A stretch of 64,000 nt of DNA from Streptomyces sp. NBC_01262 (GCF_036226365.1 NZ_CP108462.1:8912501-8976500), one strand, 5' to 3'; positions 55,814 to 64,000 are shown, counted from the first letter of the stretch. Notes: generated from the letters alone by a model not told the origin. Numbers and translations: made by a program.

Positions 55814-58234
55814 ATGGCGACGGAGAGCGGTCAAGAGGCGCAAGGCGGAGCGGGAGACGGCCGCGGGCGTACGCAGCCCGTGGTCCCTGCCGTCGCGACC
55901 GACGACCGGGGGATCGTCACGGCCTGCGGCCCCACCGCCCTGCGCCCGCTCGGCCGGGAGGGCGCCGACGCCATCGGCCGCCCGGTCCGCGAGCTGCTCG
56001 CCGGCCCGCTTCCCGCCGCCGTCATGCGGGCCGCCGCCCGGCACGAGGCATGGGAGGCACTCCTGCCGCTCCGGCACCGCGACGGCAGCCGGGTCGACGT
56101 CACCGTCCACGCCTACCCGCTGCTGGACGCCCACGGCGCCGTCCAGTGGTTCCTGACCACCGGCACGCCCCCGGAACCGCTCCGGCCGCTCAGCGCCTGG
56201 ACCCTGGCCCAGCTCCCCATCCCGGTCGCGGTCTACGACCACGAAGTCCGCCTCGCCGGCTTCAACGCCGCGATGGAGCGGCAGCTCGGCATGCGCATGG
56301 ACGACAAGATCGGCCTCCGGCTGGCCGAGATGCCGGGCAGCCACCGCTTCGACGAGTTCGACAGGCTCCAGCAACAGGTCGTGGAAACCGGCGAGATGGT
56401 GCGCGTGGAGAACTACGCCCGCGCCCCCGGCGACACCCGCGAGCACGCCTGGTCCATGTACTTCTTCCCGCTCAAGGACGACGCCGGGCAGGTACAGGGC
56501 ATGTCCGCCGTCGTCTTCGACACCTCCGAGCAGTACTGGGCCCGCCAGCGCCTCGCCGTCGTCGCCGAGGCGAGCACCGCCATAGGCACCACCCTCGACG
56601 TCACCCGCACCGCCCAGGAGCTCACCGACCTCGCCGCCGGGCGGTTCGCCGACTTCGCCAGTGTCGACCTGCTCGACTCCATCTTCCAGGGCGAGGAACC
56701 GGCCGAGGCCGCTTCCGGCGGGGACGTGGTCTTCCGCCGCACCGCCCAGCAGTCCGTCCTCCCCGGCATCCCGGAGTCCGCGGCCGCCGTGGGCGATGTG
56801 GACCTCTACCCGGAGCACTCCCCGCCCGCCCGCGCCCTGGCCACCGGCAAGGCCACCCGGCACGTCGTCGACGACGCCGGCAGCAAGCGCTGGCTCGACG
56901 ACGACGCCGCCCGCGCCGAGCGGGTGCGCGCGACCGGGATCCACTCGATGATGGTCGTGCCGCTGCGCGCCCGCGGCACCACGCTCGGGCTCGCGCTCTT
57001 CCTGCGCCACCGCACCCCCGACGCCTTCGACGACGACGACCTGCTGCTGGCCGAGGAGATCGCCGCCCGCGCCGCCGTCTGCATCGACAACGCCCGCCGC
57101 TACTCCCGCGAGCGCACCACCGCCCTCACCCTCCAGCGCAGCATGCTCCCGCAGCGCATGCCCGACCAGGCCGCCGTCCAGGTCGCCTCCCGCTATCTGC
57201 CCGCCGGCTCCCAGGCCGGCGTCGGCGGCGACTGGTTCGACGTGATCCCGCTGTCCGGCGCCCGCGTCGCGCTGGTCGTCGGCGATGTCGTCGGTCACGG
57301 CGTCCATGCCTCGGCCACCATGGGCCGGCTGCGTACTGCGGTGCGCACCCTCGCCGACGTCGATCTGTCACCGGACGAACTGCTCACCCACCTCGATGAC
57401 CTGGTCATCCGCCTCCACCTCGAAGAAGGCCCCAAACCGGCGGACGAGCCCGGCAGACCCGCCGGCGAGATCGGCGCCACCTGCCTGTACGCCGTCTACG
57501 ACCCGGTGTCCCGGCGCTGCACGTTCGCCCGGGCCGGGCACCCGCTGCCCGCGGTGGTCTATCCCGACGGCCGCATCGAGTTCCCCGAACTGCCCGCCGG
57601 GCCCGCGCTGGGCCTGGGCGGCTTGCCGTTCGAGGCGGCGGAGCTGGAGCTTCCCGAGGGCACCCTGCTGGCCCTCTACACCGACGGCCTGGTCGGGTCC
57701 GCCGGACACGACGTCGACGCCGGACTCGCCCTCCTGGCCCGCGCGCTGACCCGCCCGGCCCGCTCGCTGGAGGAGACCTGCGACAACGTGCTCTACTCGC
57801 TGCTGCCGGACCGCCCCGCCGACGACATCGCGCTGCTCGTGGCCCGTACGCGGGCCCTTGACGCGAGTCATGTCGCCACGTGGGAGCTGCCGCCCGACCC
57901 GGCCGTCGTGGCCGAGGCGCGCAAGGAGGGCGCGGAGCAGCTGGAGAGGTGGGGACTGGGCGAACTGGTCTTCACCACCGAGCTGGTCGTCAGCGAACTC
58001 GTCACCAACGCCATCCGCTACGCCAGCGGCCCCATCCAGCTACGGCTGATCCGCGACGCCACCCTCATCTGCGAGGTGTCCGACACCAGCAGTACGGCTC
58101 CGCACCTGCGCCGCGCCCGGACCTTTGACGAGGGCGGGCGTGGGCTGCTGCTGGTTGCCGCTCTCACGCAGCGGTGGGGCACCCGGCAGACGGAGGCCGG
58201 GAAGACGATCTGGGCGGAGCAGGCGCTTCCCTGA
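55814..58234 (+). CDS. PAS-GAF-SpoIIE phosphatase with C-terminal HATPase domain
   Basis: 806 residues in four parts: two PAS-like domains (about 25-120 and 128-245, IPVAVYDHEVRLAGFNAAMERQLG), a GAF domain (about 250-425), a PP2C/SpoIIE phosphatase domain (about 430-650) with metal sites GVGGDWFDVI, VVGDVVGHG and DDIALLV, and a Bergerat kinase-like domain (about 670-800) with the N-box SELVTNAIRYA and DEGGRGLLLV. This architecture is abundant in streptomycetes and regulates anti-sigma/anti-anti-sigma switches. Signals sensed by the PAS and GAF domains are unknown. No sigma or anti-sigma gene lies beside it. Confidence 0.9.
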   Translation: MATESGQEAQGGAGDGRGRTQPVVPAVATDDRGIVTACGPTALRPLGREGADAIGRPVRELLAGPLPAAVMRAAARHEAWEALLPLRHRDGSRVDVTVHAYPLLDAHGAVQWFLTTGTPPEPLRPLSAWTLAQLPIPVAVYDHEVRLAGFNAAMERQLGMRMDDKIGLRLAEMPGSHRFDEFDRLQQQVVETGEMVRVENYARAPGDTREHAWSMYFFPLKDDAGQVQGMSAVVFDTSEQYWARQRLAVVAEASTAIGTTLDVTRTAQELTDLAAGRFADFASVDLLDSIFQGEEPAEAASGGDVVFRRTAQQSVLPGIPESAAAVGDVDLYPEHSPPARALATGKATRHVVDDAGSKRWLDDDAARAERVRATGIHSMMVVPLRARGTTLGLALFLRHRTPDAFDDDDLLLAEEIAARAAVCIDNARRYSRERTTALTLQRSMLPQRMPDQAAVQVASRYLPAGSQAGVGGDWFDVIPLSGARVALVVGDVVGHGVHASATMGRLRTAVRTLADVDLSPDELLTHLDDLVIRLHLEEGPKPADEPGRPAGEIGATCLYAVYDPVSRRCTFARAGHPLPAVVYPDGRIEFPELPAGPALGLGGLPFEAAELELPEGTLLALYTDGLVGSAGHDVDAGLALLARALTRPARSLEETCDNVLYSLLPDRPADDIALLVARTRALDASHVATWELPPDPAVVAEARKEGAEQLERWGLGELVFTTELVVSELVTNAIRYASGPIQLRLIRDATLICEVSDTSSTAPHLRRARTFDEGGRGLLLVAALTQRWGTRQTEAGKTIWAEQALP

Positions 58235-58257
58235 CGGGACAGCGTGGTGTGGTGGCT

Positions 58258-58902
58258 TCAGCGAATCCAGGTTCCGGTTGTGCCGTAGCCGCTTGCGCGG
58301 TGGCGGCCGGTCTGCCCCTGCTGGGCCTGCTGCGCGGCTCCGGCGCGCGCGACGGCTTCCTGCCAGTCGCCGCTGTCCCAGGTGCCGCTTGTGCGGGCGT
58401 GGCGGCCGCTGCCTGACGTTGCTGTGGTTGGGGCTGTGGCTGTGGTTGTGGTTGTCGAGGTGGCTGTCGAGGATGTTCCCGAGTTCTCCGTACGGGCCGA
58501 GATTGTTGTTGTGTGTACGGTGCTTTCGGCCTTCGCGCCCACCGCGGCGGCCGTTGCCTCCGGTTCGGGGGCAACCTGCGCGGTGTCCTCGGCCGAGGCC
58601 TTCAGCGGCTGATGGTCCGGTACGGCCGCGCCGTCCGACGATCCTCCGTGCGGCATCAGCAACGACAGCCCCGCCACCGCACCGGTCGCCGACAGCACCG
58701 CCGTACCCACCGAACCGGGTCCCGGACGCCTCAGCCGCGGGCCGCGGTGCCGCGCGGCACCAACTACCTCGCCGCTGATCACCCTTGACTCGTCGGCCCC
58801 ACTGCGGTCCAGCGGCTGCGGTCCCGGGATCACCTCGGTCGGGTCCAGCGCGCGTTCGGCCACGCCGTTCGCTCGGGCGGGCTTCGGGAGAGGGTCGGCC
58901 AT
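58258..58902 (-). CDS. Hypothetical membrane protein with a Thr-rich region
   Basis: 214 residues. Cytoplasmic N-terminus (1-63), one transmembrane helix (about 65-84, VGTAVLSATGAVAGLSLLM), then an extracytoplasmic Ala/Ser/Thr region with a run of threonines encoded by simple GTT/GTG repeats (58425-58470), and a C-terminal piece SGDWQEAVARAGAAQQAQQGQ. Known only from streptomycetes as far as can be judged; function unknown. CAGGGA overlaps the start. Confidence 0.65.
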   Translation of the reverse strand: MADPLPKPARANGVAERALDPTEVIPGPQPLDRSGADESRVISGEVVGAARHRGPRLRRPGPGSVGTAVLSATGAVAGLSLLMPHGGSSDGAAVPDHQPLKASAEDTAQVAPEPEATAAAVGAKAESTVHTTTISARTENSGTSSTATSTTTTTATAPTTATSGSGRHARTSGTWDSGDWQEAVARAGAAQQAQQGQTGRHRASGYGTTGTWIR

Positions 58903-59018
58903 GGTCCCTGATCATTCATGCCGGATCGTGCGATGTCCAGTTTTCCTGGTTAACGAACTGTGGCGGGTGGGAGGGGAGTTGCCGCCGGTTCGTTCTCCGG
59001 TGCCGGTCCGGGGCCTCC

Positions 59019-59123
59019 GGGGTGGGGGTCCTGGACCGACATATTTACGTGCATGGCGGGCAGTTCGCATCCTTGCCCGGCATGCCGCACACAAATATGC
59101 GGAGCGTCCAGGACCCCCACCCC
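59019..59123. repeat. 105-base intergenic cruciform
   Basis: An 18-bp perfect outer stem (59019-59036 with 59106-59123) contains, after an internal loop, CATATTT/AAATATG (59040-59046 with 59093-59099) and GCATG-CGGGCA pairing with TGCCCG-CATGC (59051-59062 with 59074-59085). The loop is 59063-59073. It stands about 235 bases upstream of the nei-type gene and is unlike an ordinary terminator. Confidence 0.75.
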
Positions 59124-59250
59124 TGCGACCCCGAACCTCCCGTCCATTGTCGGCGGACGGAGTCCGGCGCAGCCGCCCGAAGCCAGCGCAGCGCCCGCGA
59201 GGGTGGCGTTGAGGATCGGAATCCCCCACCCCTGCGACCCCGGCCCTCCC
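59114..59250 (+). repeat. 28-bp direct repeat pair
   Basis: The segments at 59114-59141 and 59223-59250 match at 26 of 28 positions (C5-ACCCCTGCGACCCC core). The first copy includes the right arm of the cruciform. Confidence 0.75.
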
Positions 59251-59320
59251 ATTCAGCCCGTCCGGCGTTTGAGGACACGCCCGTAGGGCGTTCGGGGTCT
59301 GGGGCGGAGCCACAGGGCCC
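59251..59320 (+). repeat. Streptomycete-type dispersed intergenic repeat
   Basis: Begins ATTCAGCCCGTCCGGCGTTT and continues with GAGGAC, a GGGCG/CGCCC inverted element and GGGGTCTGGGGCGG. This pattern is recalled from many streptomycete intergenic regions. Its 16-base core also occurs in the terminator at 37542. Confidence 0.6.
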
Positions 59321-59345
59321 CGGTGCGGCCCAGCGCAGCGTGCCG

Positions 59346-59351
59346 CACACT
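59346..59351 (+). promoter_or_regulatory. -10-like element of the nei-type gene
   Basis: CACACT, six bases, then ATG at 59358. Confidence 0.45.
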
Positions 59352-59357
59352 GGTCGT

Positions 59358-60227
59358 ATGCCGGAGCTGCCCGAGGTCGAAGCGCTGGCCGGGTTCCTGG
59401 CCGAGCGGCTGACCGGCCGGGTGATCGGGCGGGTGCTGCCGGTGGCGGTGAGCGTGCTGAAGACGTATGACCCGCCGCTGAGCGCGCTGGAGGGCCGGAG
59501 GGTCAGCGGGGTGGGGCGGTACGGGAAGTTCCTCGGCATCGGGACCGAGGACGGCCCGCATCTTGTTTTCCATCTTGCGCGTGCCGGGTGGCTGCAGTGG
59601 AAGGAGAAGCTGCCCGATGCGCCGCCCAAGCCGGGGAAGGGACCGCTGGCGCTGCGGGTGAGCCTGGTGGAGCCGTCAGGGTGGGGCTTCGACCTCACGG
59701 AGGCGGGTACGAGGAAGAGCCTGGCGGTGTACTGCGTCGCGGATCCGCAGGATGTCCCCGGGATCGCGCGACTCGGGCCGGACCCTCTGGACGCGGCGTT
59801 CACGGTGGAGGCGTTCAGGGGGCTGCTGGAGGGGGAACGCAGGCAGATCAAGGGTGTTCTGCGCGATCAGAGCACGATCGCGGGCATCGGCAATGCGTAC
59901 TCGGACGAGGTGCTGCACGTCGCGCGCATGTCGCCGTTCAAGCTCGCGGCGAGTTTCACGGAGGAGGAGAGCGCCCGGCTGTACGCGGCGATAGGAAGCA
60001 CCCTCGCCGAGGCCATCGAGCGCTCGCGGGGGATCGACGTGAGCAAGCTGAAGGCGGAGAAGAAAACCGGCCTGCGCGTGCACGGCAGGACCGGTGAGGC
60101 GTGCCCGGTGTGCGGGGACACCGTGCGGGAGGTCAGTTTCAGTGACTCCTCGCTGCAGTACTGCCCGACGTGCCAGACAGGCGGCAAGCCCCTCGCGGAC
60201 CGCCGCCTGTCCAGGCTCCTGAAGTGA
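59358..60227 (+). CDS. Fpg/Nei family DNA glycosylase
   Basis: 289 residues. MPELPEVE supplies the catalytic Pro2 and Glu3; the lysine in GRYGKFL is the beta-lyase partner; QSTIAGIGNAYSDEVL is the helix-two-turn-helix; a C-terminal zinc finger CPVCG...CPTC is complete. It excises oxidised bases. Distinguishing Fpg from Nei substrates is not possible from sequence. Convergent with opcA. Confidence 0.9.
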   Translation: MPELPEVEALAGFLAERLTGRVIGRVLPVAVSVLKTYDPPLSALEGRRVSGVGRYGKFLGIGTEDGPHLVFHLARAGWLQWKEKLPDAPPKPGKGPLALRVSLVEPSGWGFDLTEAGTRKSLAVYCVADPQDVPGIARLGPDPLDAAFTVEAFRGLLEGERRQIKGVLRDQSTIAGIGNAYSDEVLHVARMSPFKLAASFTEEESARLYAAIGSTLAEAIERSRGIDVSKLKAEKKTGLRVHGRTGEACPVCGDTVREVSFSDSSLQYCPTCQTGGKPLADRRLSRLLK

Positions 60228-60228
60228 G

Positions 60229-61158
60229 TCAGGCCGCTGTTTTCGCCTTTTCGGCGTGGCCGAGTGCCTCCGCGTAGGCCTCGTCGGGGTCGAGGCGGCG
60301 CAGTTCCTCGGCGATGAGCTCCGCGGTGGTGCGGACCTTGAGGGCGAGGTGGCGCTCGGGCTGGCCGGGGATGGAGAGTTTGGCGGAGACGCCTTCGGGG
60401 CGGTCGATGAGGACCTCGCCTTCGGCGGTGTTGAGCCGTACGGCGGTGACCACGGGTCCGTCGGTGACCACTCGTTCGACGGGGACCCGCAGCCGGGCGC
60501 CGAGCCAGCGGGCGAGCAGTTCGGCGCTGGGGTTGTCGGCCTCGCTCTCGACGGCGGCGGAGGTGACGGTGGCGCGGGCCTGGTCGAGGGCGGCGGCGAG
60601 CATGCTGCGCCAGGGGGTGAGGCGGGTCCAGGCCAGGTCGGTGTCGCCGGGGTGGTAGGAGCCGGCGCGCAGGGCCAGTTGCTTGAGCGGCTGTTCGACG
60701 GCGTAGGCGTCGGTGATCCGCCGCTGGGCGAGGGCGCCGAGCGGGTCCTGGGCCGGGTCGGCGGGGGCGTCGACCGGCCACCAGACGACGACCGGGGCGT
60801 CGGGGAGAAGCAGGGGCAGGACCACGCTGTGGGCGTGGTCGGCGAGTTCGCCGTGCAGGCGCAGCAGGACGGTCTCGCCGGTGCCGGTGTCGCCGCCGAC
60901 CCGGACTTCGGCGTCCAGGCGGGTGTTCTTGCGGTCGCGCTGGGTGCGTCCGGGCCGTTTGATGACGACCAGGATGCGGGAGGGGTGCTCCTTCGAGGCG
61001 TCGCTGGCGGCCTTGAGGGCGTCGTAGTGGTTGCCCTCGTCCGTGACGATGACGAGGGTGAGCACCATGCCGACGGCCGGGCTTCCGGCGGCCCTGCGCG
61101 CTTTGACCAGCGCTGAGTTGATCTTGCTCGATGTGGTCTGTGTCAGGTCGATGTTCAT
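60229..61158 (-). CDS. opcA: Glucose-6-phosphate dehydrogenase assembly protein OpcA
   Basis: 309 residues: MNIDLTQTTSSKINSALVKARRAAG opening (shown here in part), VLTLVIVTDEGNHYDALKAA, PDAPVVVWWPVDAPADP and DAYAVEQPLKQLALRAGSYHPGDTDLAWTRLTPWR, typical OpcA. It is needed for full activity of the dehydrogenase encoded before it, with which it overlaps by four bases. Confidence 0.93.
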   Translation of the reverse strand: MNIDLTQTTSSKINSALVKARRAAGSPAVGMVLTLVIVTDEGNHYDALKAASDASKEHPSRILVVIKRPGRTQRDRKNTRLDAEVRVGGDTGTGETVLLRLHGELADHAHSVVLPLLLPDAPVVVWWPVDAPADPAQDPLGALAQRRITDAYAVEQPLKQLALRAGSYHPGDTDLAWTRLTPWRSMLAAALDQARATVTSAAVESEADNPSAELLARWLGARLRVPVERVVTDGPVVTAVRLNTAEGEVLIDRPEGVSAKLSIPGQPERHLALKVRTTAELIAEELRRLDPDEAYAEALGHAEKAKTAA

Positions 61159-62696
61159 GGCCGACGCCAGCTCCTGCCGTCTCGTGCGAGCATCTCGTCC
61201 GCTGCCTTGGGGCCCCAGGTCCCGGAAATGTACTGCTCGGGCCTGCCGTGCTTCTCCCAGTAGTCCTCGATCGGGTCGAGGATCTTCCAGGACTCCTCCA
61301 CCTCCTGGTGGCGGGGGAAGAGATTGGTGTCACCGAGCAGCACGTCCAGGATGAGCCGCTCGTACGCCTCCGGGCTCGCCTCGGTGAAGGATTCGCCGTA
61401 TGCGAAGTCCATGGTCACGTCCCGGATCTCCATCGAGGTGCCGGGCACCTTGGAGCCGAAGCGGACGGTGATGCCCTCGTCCGGCTGGACCCGGATGACC
61501 AGGGCGTTCTGGCCCAGTTCCTGGGTGTCGGTGGTGTCGAAGGGGGAGTGGGGGGCGCGCTGGAAGACCACGGCGATCTCGGTGACGCGGCGTCCGAGGC
61601 GCTTGCCGGTACGGAGATAGAAGGGGACGCCCGCCCAACGGCGGTTGTCGATCTCCAGTTTGACGGCGGCGTAGGTGTCGGTCCTGGACCCCGGGTCGAT
61701 GCCCTCCTCCTGGAGGTAGCCCACGACCTGCTCGCCGCCCTGCCAGCCGCCCGCGTACTGGCCGCGCACGGTGTGCCTGCCCAGATCGGCGGGGAGTTTG
61801 GCGGCGCGCAGGACCTTGAGCTTCTCCTGCACCAGGGAGTCGGCGTCGAAGCCGGCCGGCTCCTCCATCGCGGTGAGGGCGAGGAGTTGGAGCAGGTGGT
61901 TCTGGATGACGTCGCGGGCGGCGCCGATGCCGTCGTAGTAGCCGGCCCGGCCGCCGATGCCGATGTCCTCGGCCATCGTGATCTGGATGTGGTCGACGTA
62001 ACTGCGGTTCCAGAGCGGCTCGAACATCGTGTTGGCGAACCGCAGCGCCAGGATGTTCTGGACCGTCTCCTTGCCCAGGTAGTGGTCGATGCGGAAGACG
62101 TCCTGCGGCGGGAAGACCTGGTGGACGACCTGGTTCAGCTCCTCTGCGCTCGCCAGGTCGTGGCCGAAGGGCTTCTCGATGACCGCGCGCCGCCAGGAGC
62201 CGGCCGGCGGGTCGGCCAGGCCGTGCTTCTTGAGCTGCTGGACGACCTTGGGGAAGAACTTGGGCGGTACGGAGAGGTAGAAGGCGAAGTTGCCGCCGGT
62301 GCCCTGCTCCTTGTCGAGCTCGCCGACCGCCGCGCGGAGCCGTTCGAAGGCCTGGTCGTCGTCGAACTCGCCGGGGATGAAGCGCATGCCCTCGGCGAGT
62401 TGCTGCCAGACCTCCTCGCGGAACTCGGTCCGCGAGTGCTCCTTGACGGAGTCGTGCACGACCTGCGCGAAGTCCTCGTCGGCCCAGTCGCGGCGGGCGA
62501 AGCCGAGCAGCGAGAAGCCGGGCGGGAGCAGGCCGCGGTTGGCGAGGTCGTAGATGGCCGGCATCAGTTTCTTGCGGGACAGGTCGCCGGTCACGCCGAA
62601 GATCACCAGGCCGGACGGGCCGGCGACGCGCGGCAGCCTGCGGTCGGAGGCGTCGCGCAGCGGGTTGCGCCACACCGCTCCGGTTGTCGTACTCAC
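61155..62696 (-). CDS. zwf: Glucose-6-phosphate 1-dehydrogenase
   Basis: 513 residues. NADP-binding IFGVTGDLSRKKLMPA; active-site block RIDHYLGKETVQNILALRFAN (Asp-His and Lys). It oxidises glucose-6-phosphate and feeds NADPH to metabolism. It forms an operon with opcA, but transaldolase and transketolase genes that often precede it are absent. Divergent from doxX. Confidence 0.97.
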   Translation of the reverse strand: MSTTTGAVWRNPLRDASDRRLPRVAGPSGLVIFGVTGDLSRKKLMPAIYDLANRGLLPPGFSLLGFARRDWADEDFAQVVHDSVKEHSRTEFREEVWQQLAEGMRFIPGEFDDDQAFERLRAAVGELDKEQGTGGNFAFYLSVPPKFFPKVVQQLKKHGLADPPAGSWRRAVIEKPFGHDLASAEELNQVVHQVFPPQDVFRIDHYLGKETVQNILALRFANTMFEPLWNRSYVDHIQITMAEDIGIGGRAGYYDGIGAARDVIQNHLLQLLALTAMEEPAGFDADSLVQEKLKVLRAAKLPADLGRHTVRGQYAGGWQGGEQVVGYLQEEGIDPGSRTDTYAAVKLEIDNRRWAGVPFYLRTGKRLGRRVTEIAVVFQRAPHSPFDTTDTQELGQNALVIRVQPDEGITVRFGSKVPGTSMEIRDVTMDFAYGESFTEASPEAYERLILDVLLGDTNLFPRHQEVEESWKILDPIEDYWEKHGRPEQYISGTWGPKAADEMLARDGRSWRRP

Positions 62697-62904
62697 CCTG
62701 ATCAGGGCTCCTTCCGAGTTGCTCTCTGTGCCAGCGAACCGAAGAGCGGAGGCTGTTTATTTCCGGGTTCAGCCCGGGTCCTTCCGGGTTTTCGTGCCGG
62801 GCCCGCCGTGGGGTCGTACCCGGGAACCCGGCCGAGATCACCTCCGGACCCGATCGGCTCAGCCCGGGCGGCGCGTCGGCGCGCGACGGCGAAGACTGGG
62901 GGGC

Positions 62905-63459
62905 ATGGCTGCTCACTTCCAGTACCACCGCAAGGACGTCGGACTGCTCGCGCTGCGCGTGGGACTCGGCGGCGTGCTGTTCGCCCATGGCGCGCAGAAG
63001 CTCTTCGGCTGGTTCGGCGGCCACGGGCCTGAGGGCACCGGCGCCGCCATGGAGCACATGGGCTTCGAGCCGGGCAAGCAGAGCGCGCTGGCCGCCGGGC
63101 TCGGTGAGGCGGGCGGCGGTGTCCTGCTCGCGCTCGGGCTGGCCACGCCGGCCGCCGGGGCGGCGGCGGCCGGAGCGATGGCGGGAGCCGTCGCCGTGCA
63201 CGCCCCCGCGGGCTTCTTCGCGATGTCCGGCGGATTCGAGCACCCGGCCTTCCTCGGCTACACCGCCGCCGGTATCGGTCTGGCGGGCCCCGGCCGCTAC
63301 TCCCTGGACCACCTGACCTGCCACGTCGTGGACCGCCCCTGGGTCGTCGCCGTGGCCTTCTCCGTGAGCGCCGTCGCCGCGGGCGTCGTCCTCACCCGCC
63401 GCGCCAAGGTCCTGGACAGCCGCGCCCGGGCCGCCGAGGGACAGGCGGAGACGGCCTAG
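62905..63459 (+). CDS. DoxX family membrane protein
   Basis: 184 residues with four to five hydrophobic helices. LLALRVGLGGVLFAHGAQKLFGWFGG is the DoxX signature; FEPGKQSALAAGLGEAGGGVLLALGL and ALVAVHAPAGFF follow, and a further helix near the C-terminus. DoxX proteins work with detoxification or quinone systems; the partner is unknown. AAGACT lies seven bases before the ATG. Confidence 0.83.
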   Translation: MAAHFQYHRKDVGLLALRVGLGGVLFAHGAQKLFGWFGGHGPEGTGAAMEHMGFEPGKQSALAAGLGEAGGGVLLALGLATPAAGAAAAGAMAGAVAVHAPAGFFAMSGGFEHPAFLGYTAAGIGLAGPGRYSLDHLTCHVVDRPWVVAVAFSVSAVAAGVVLTRRAKVLDSRARAAEGQAETA

Positions 63460-63514
63460 GGTCTGTCCGGCCGATCTTGGGCGGACCCGGCCAGGATCGG
63501 CCGGACAGGCCCTA
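63457..63514. repeat. 20-bp inverted repeat overlapping the doxX stop
   Basis: 63457-63476 and 63495-63514 pair at nearly all positions, starting with the TAG stop of doxX and ending two bases before the -10 box of the next gene. It may terminate doxX and regulate the following gene. Confidence 0.65.
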
Positions 63515-63515
63515 G

Positions 63516-63521
63516 TAGCCT
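63516..63521 (+). promoter_or_regulatory. -10 element, leaderless start of the last gene
   Basis: TAGCCT, six bases, then ATG at 63528. Confidence 0.6.
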
Positions 63522-63527
63522 GGCGGT

Positions 63528-64000
63528 ATGACCCTGCGCCTGGCGGTATTCGGAGCCACCGGCCACGTCGGCCGCCACCTGGTCGACCAGGCCCTCGCGG
63601 CTGGCCACGAGGTCACCGCCCTCGTACGCGACCCGGCCCGGCTGCCGGCCCGGGAGGGGCTGACTGTCGTTCCCGGCGCCGTACAGGATGCCGACGCGGT
63701 CGCGCGTACGGTGCGGGGCGCCGACGCGGTGCTCAGTGCGCTCGGCACGCGCAAGCTGTGGAGCGTCACCGTCTGCACGGACGGTATGCGCGCGGTCCTG
63801 CCGGCGATGAAGGAACACGGCGTGCGCAGGCTGGTTGCGGTCGGCTGCTACGGGACGGGCGAGGACCGCCGCAAGGATCTGTACTACTACGTGATGTCCC
63901 TGGCGATCCGTCAGCTCATGCTGGACAAGAACGGTCAGGACGCGCTCATCCGGGTGGCGGACGACGAGTGGACCATCGTCTGCCCGGCCGTCCTGGGCGG
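63528..64000 (+). CDS. NAD(P)-binding oxidoreductase, truncated by the window
   Basis: At least 157 residues. N-terminal Rossmann motif LAVFGATGHVGRHLVDQALAAG, then VTALVRDPARLP, GADAVLSALGT and RRLVAVGCYGTG, as in atypical SDRs (NmrA-like or flavin-reductase group). The C-terminus continues beyond base 64000. Substrate unknown. Confidence 0.83.
   Translation, partial: MTLRLAVFGATGHVGRHLVDQALAAGHEVTALVRDPARLPAREGLTVVPGAVQDADAVARTVRGADAVLSALGTRKLWSVTVCTDGMRAVLPAMKEHGVRRLVAVGCYGTGEDRRKDLYYYVMSLAIRQLMLDKNGQDALIRVADDEWTIVCPAVLG

Noticed and set aside
58425-58470. Short GT-rich repeats considered as a CRISPR or tandem-repeat array
   Set aside because: They are in-frame Thr/Ala codons of the minus-strand membrane protein; no regular spacer structure.
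59019-59123. Cruciform considered as the terminal repeats of an insertion sequence
   Set aside because: The arms are separated by only 11 bases, so no transposase could lie between them; it is a structure, not an element boundary.

Overview
The window is a piece of a high-GC actinobacterial chromosome, almost certainly Streptomyces or a close streptomycete. The evidence is strong third-position G/C bias, a 23S-5S rRNA pair of streptomycete type, many start codons with a -10 hexamer only 6-8 bases upstream (leaderless pattern), streptomycete-only families (DUF5999, SpoIIE/GAF/HATPase phosphatases) and gene order resembling the S. coelicolor cls-garA-dinB-gcvP region. No CRISPR array, prophage, secondary-metabolite cluster or tRNA gene was seen.

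Layout. (1) 1-3420: end of an rRNA operon (23S, 5S, terminator); the 23S is bracketed by a 24-bp processing stem. (2) 3.5-17.1 kb: a conserved core block: eukaryote-type cardiolipin synthase, an NDP-sugar pyrophosphorylase fused to a degenerate phosphohexomutase domain, a DUF881-Sbp-DUF881 membrane trio, the FHA protein GarA, two MerR-type regulators around a bifunctional nuclease, DNA polymerase IV, a PRC-barrel protein, and gcvP behind a tandem glycine riboswitch. The garA-MerR-DUF151-MerR-gcvP order is the same as in mycobacteria. (3) 17.1-24 kb: DUF5999, a GCS2-type ligase, a VWA/solute-binding hybrid, a CPBP membrane protein and a PhzF protein. (4) 24-26.2 kb: a scar region with three decayed genes (mycothiol-dependent maleylpyruvate isomerase, phosphotransferase, IS5-type transposase) among intact VOC and methyltransferase genes. 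(5) 26.2-34.7 kb: accessory regulators and enzymes: an XRE regulator flanked by a 46-bp inverted repeat, an SDR, a frameshifted monooxygenase, PadR, GNAT, a secreted GH3 glycosidase, and a HAD ORF running in frame into an SRPBCC gene. (6) 34.8-43.8 kb: three EamA transporters (one behind a leaderless 13-codon leader ORF and competing hairpins), four flavin-fold proteins, MocR and LysR regulators beside likely targets, an isochorismatase fold lacking its catalytic residues, and a Rieske lipoprotein. (7) 43.9-53.2 kb: an S9 peptidase, a HipA-like kinase/DUF3037 pair, two SDRs, an aldo-keto reductase, uracil-DNA glycosylase and small genes. (8) 53.2-64 kb: an oxidoreductase, apolipoprotein N-acyltransferase, a four-domain SpoIIE-type phosphatase, an intergenic cruciform with repeats, a Nei/Fpg glycosylase, opcA-zwf, DoxX and a truncated NAD(P)-binding gene.

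How the genes relate. Central nitrogen/carbon control (GarA, glycine cleavage), envelope lipid and lipoprotein chemistry (cardiolipin synthase, Lnt), DNA repair (dinB, ung, nei) and NADPH supply (zwf-opcA) recur. dinB and ung carry the same RecA-independent DNA-damage promoter signature, so repair genes 38 kb apart are probably co-regulated. The least explained items are the EamA leader ORF with a potential SD-sequestering pairing, the HipA-like/DUF3037 pair, the HAD-SRPBCC in-frame join, and the 105-base cruciform before nei.
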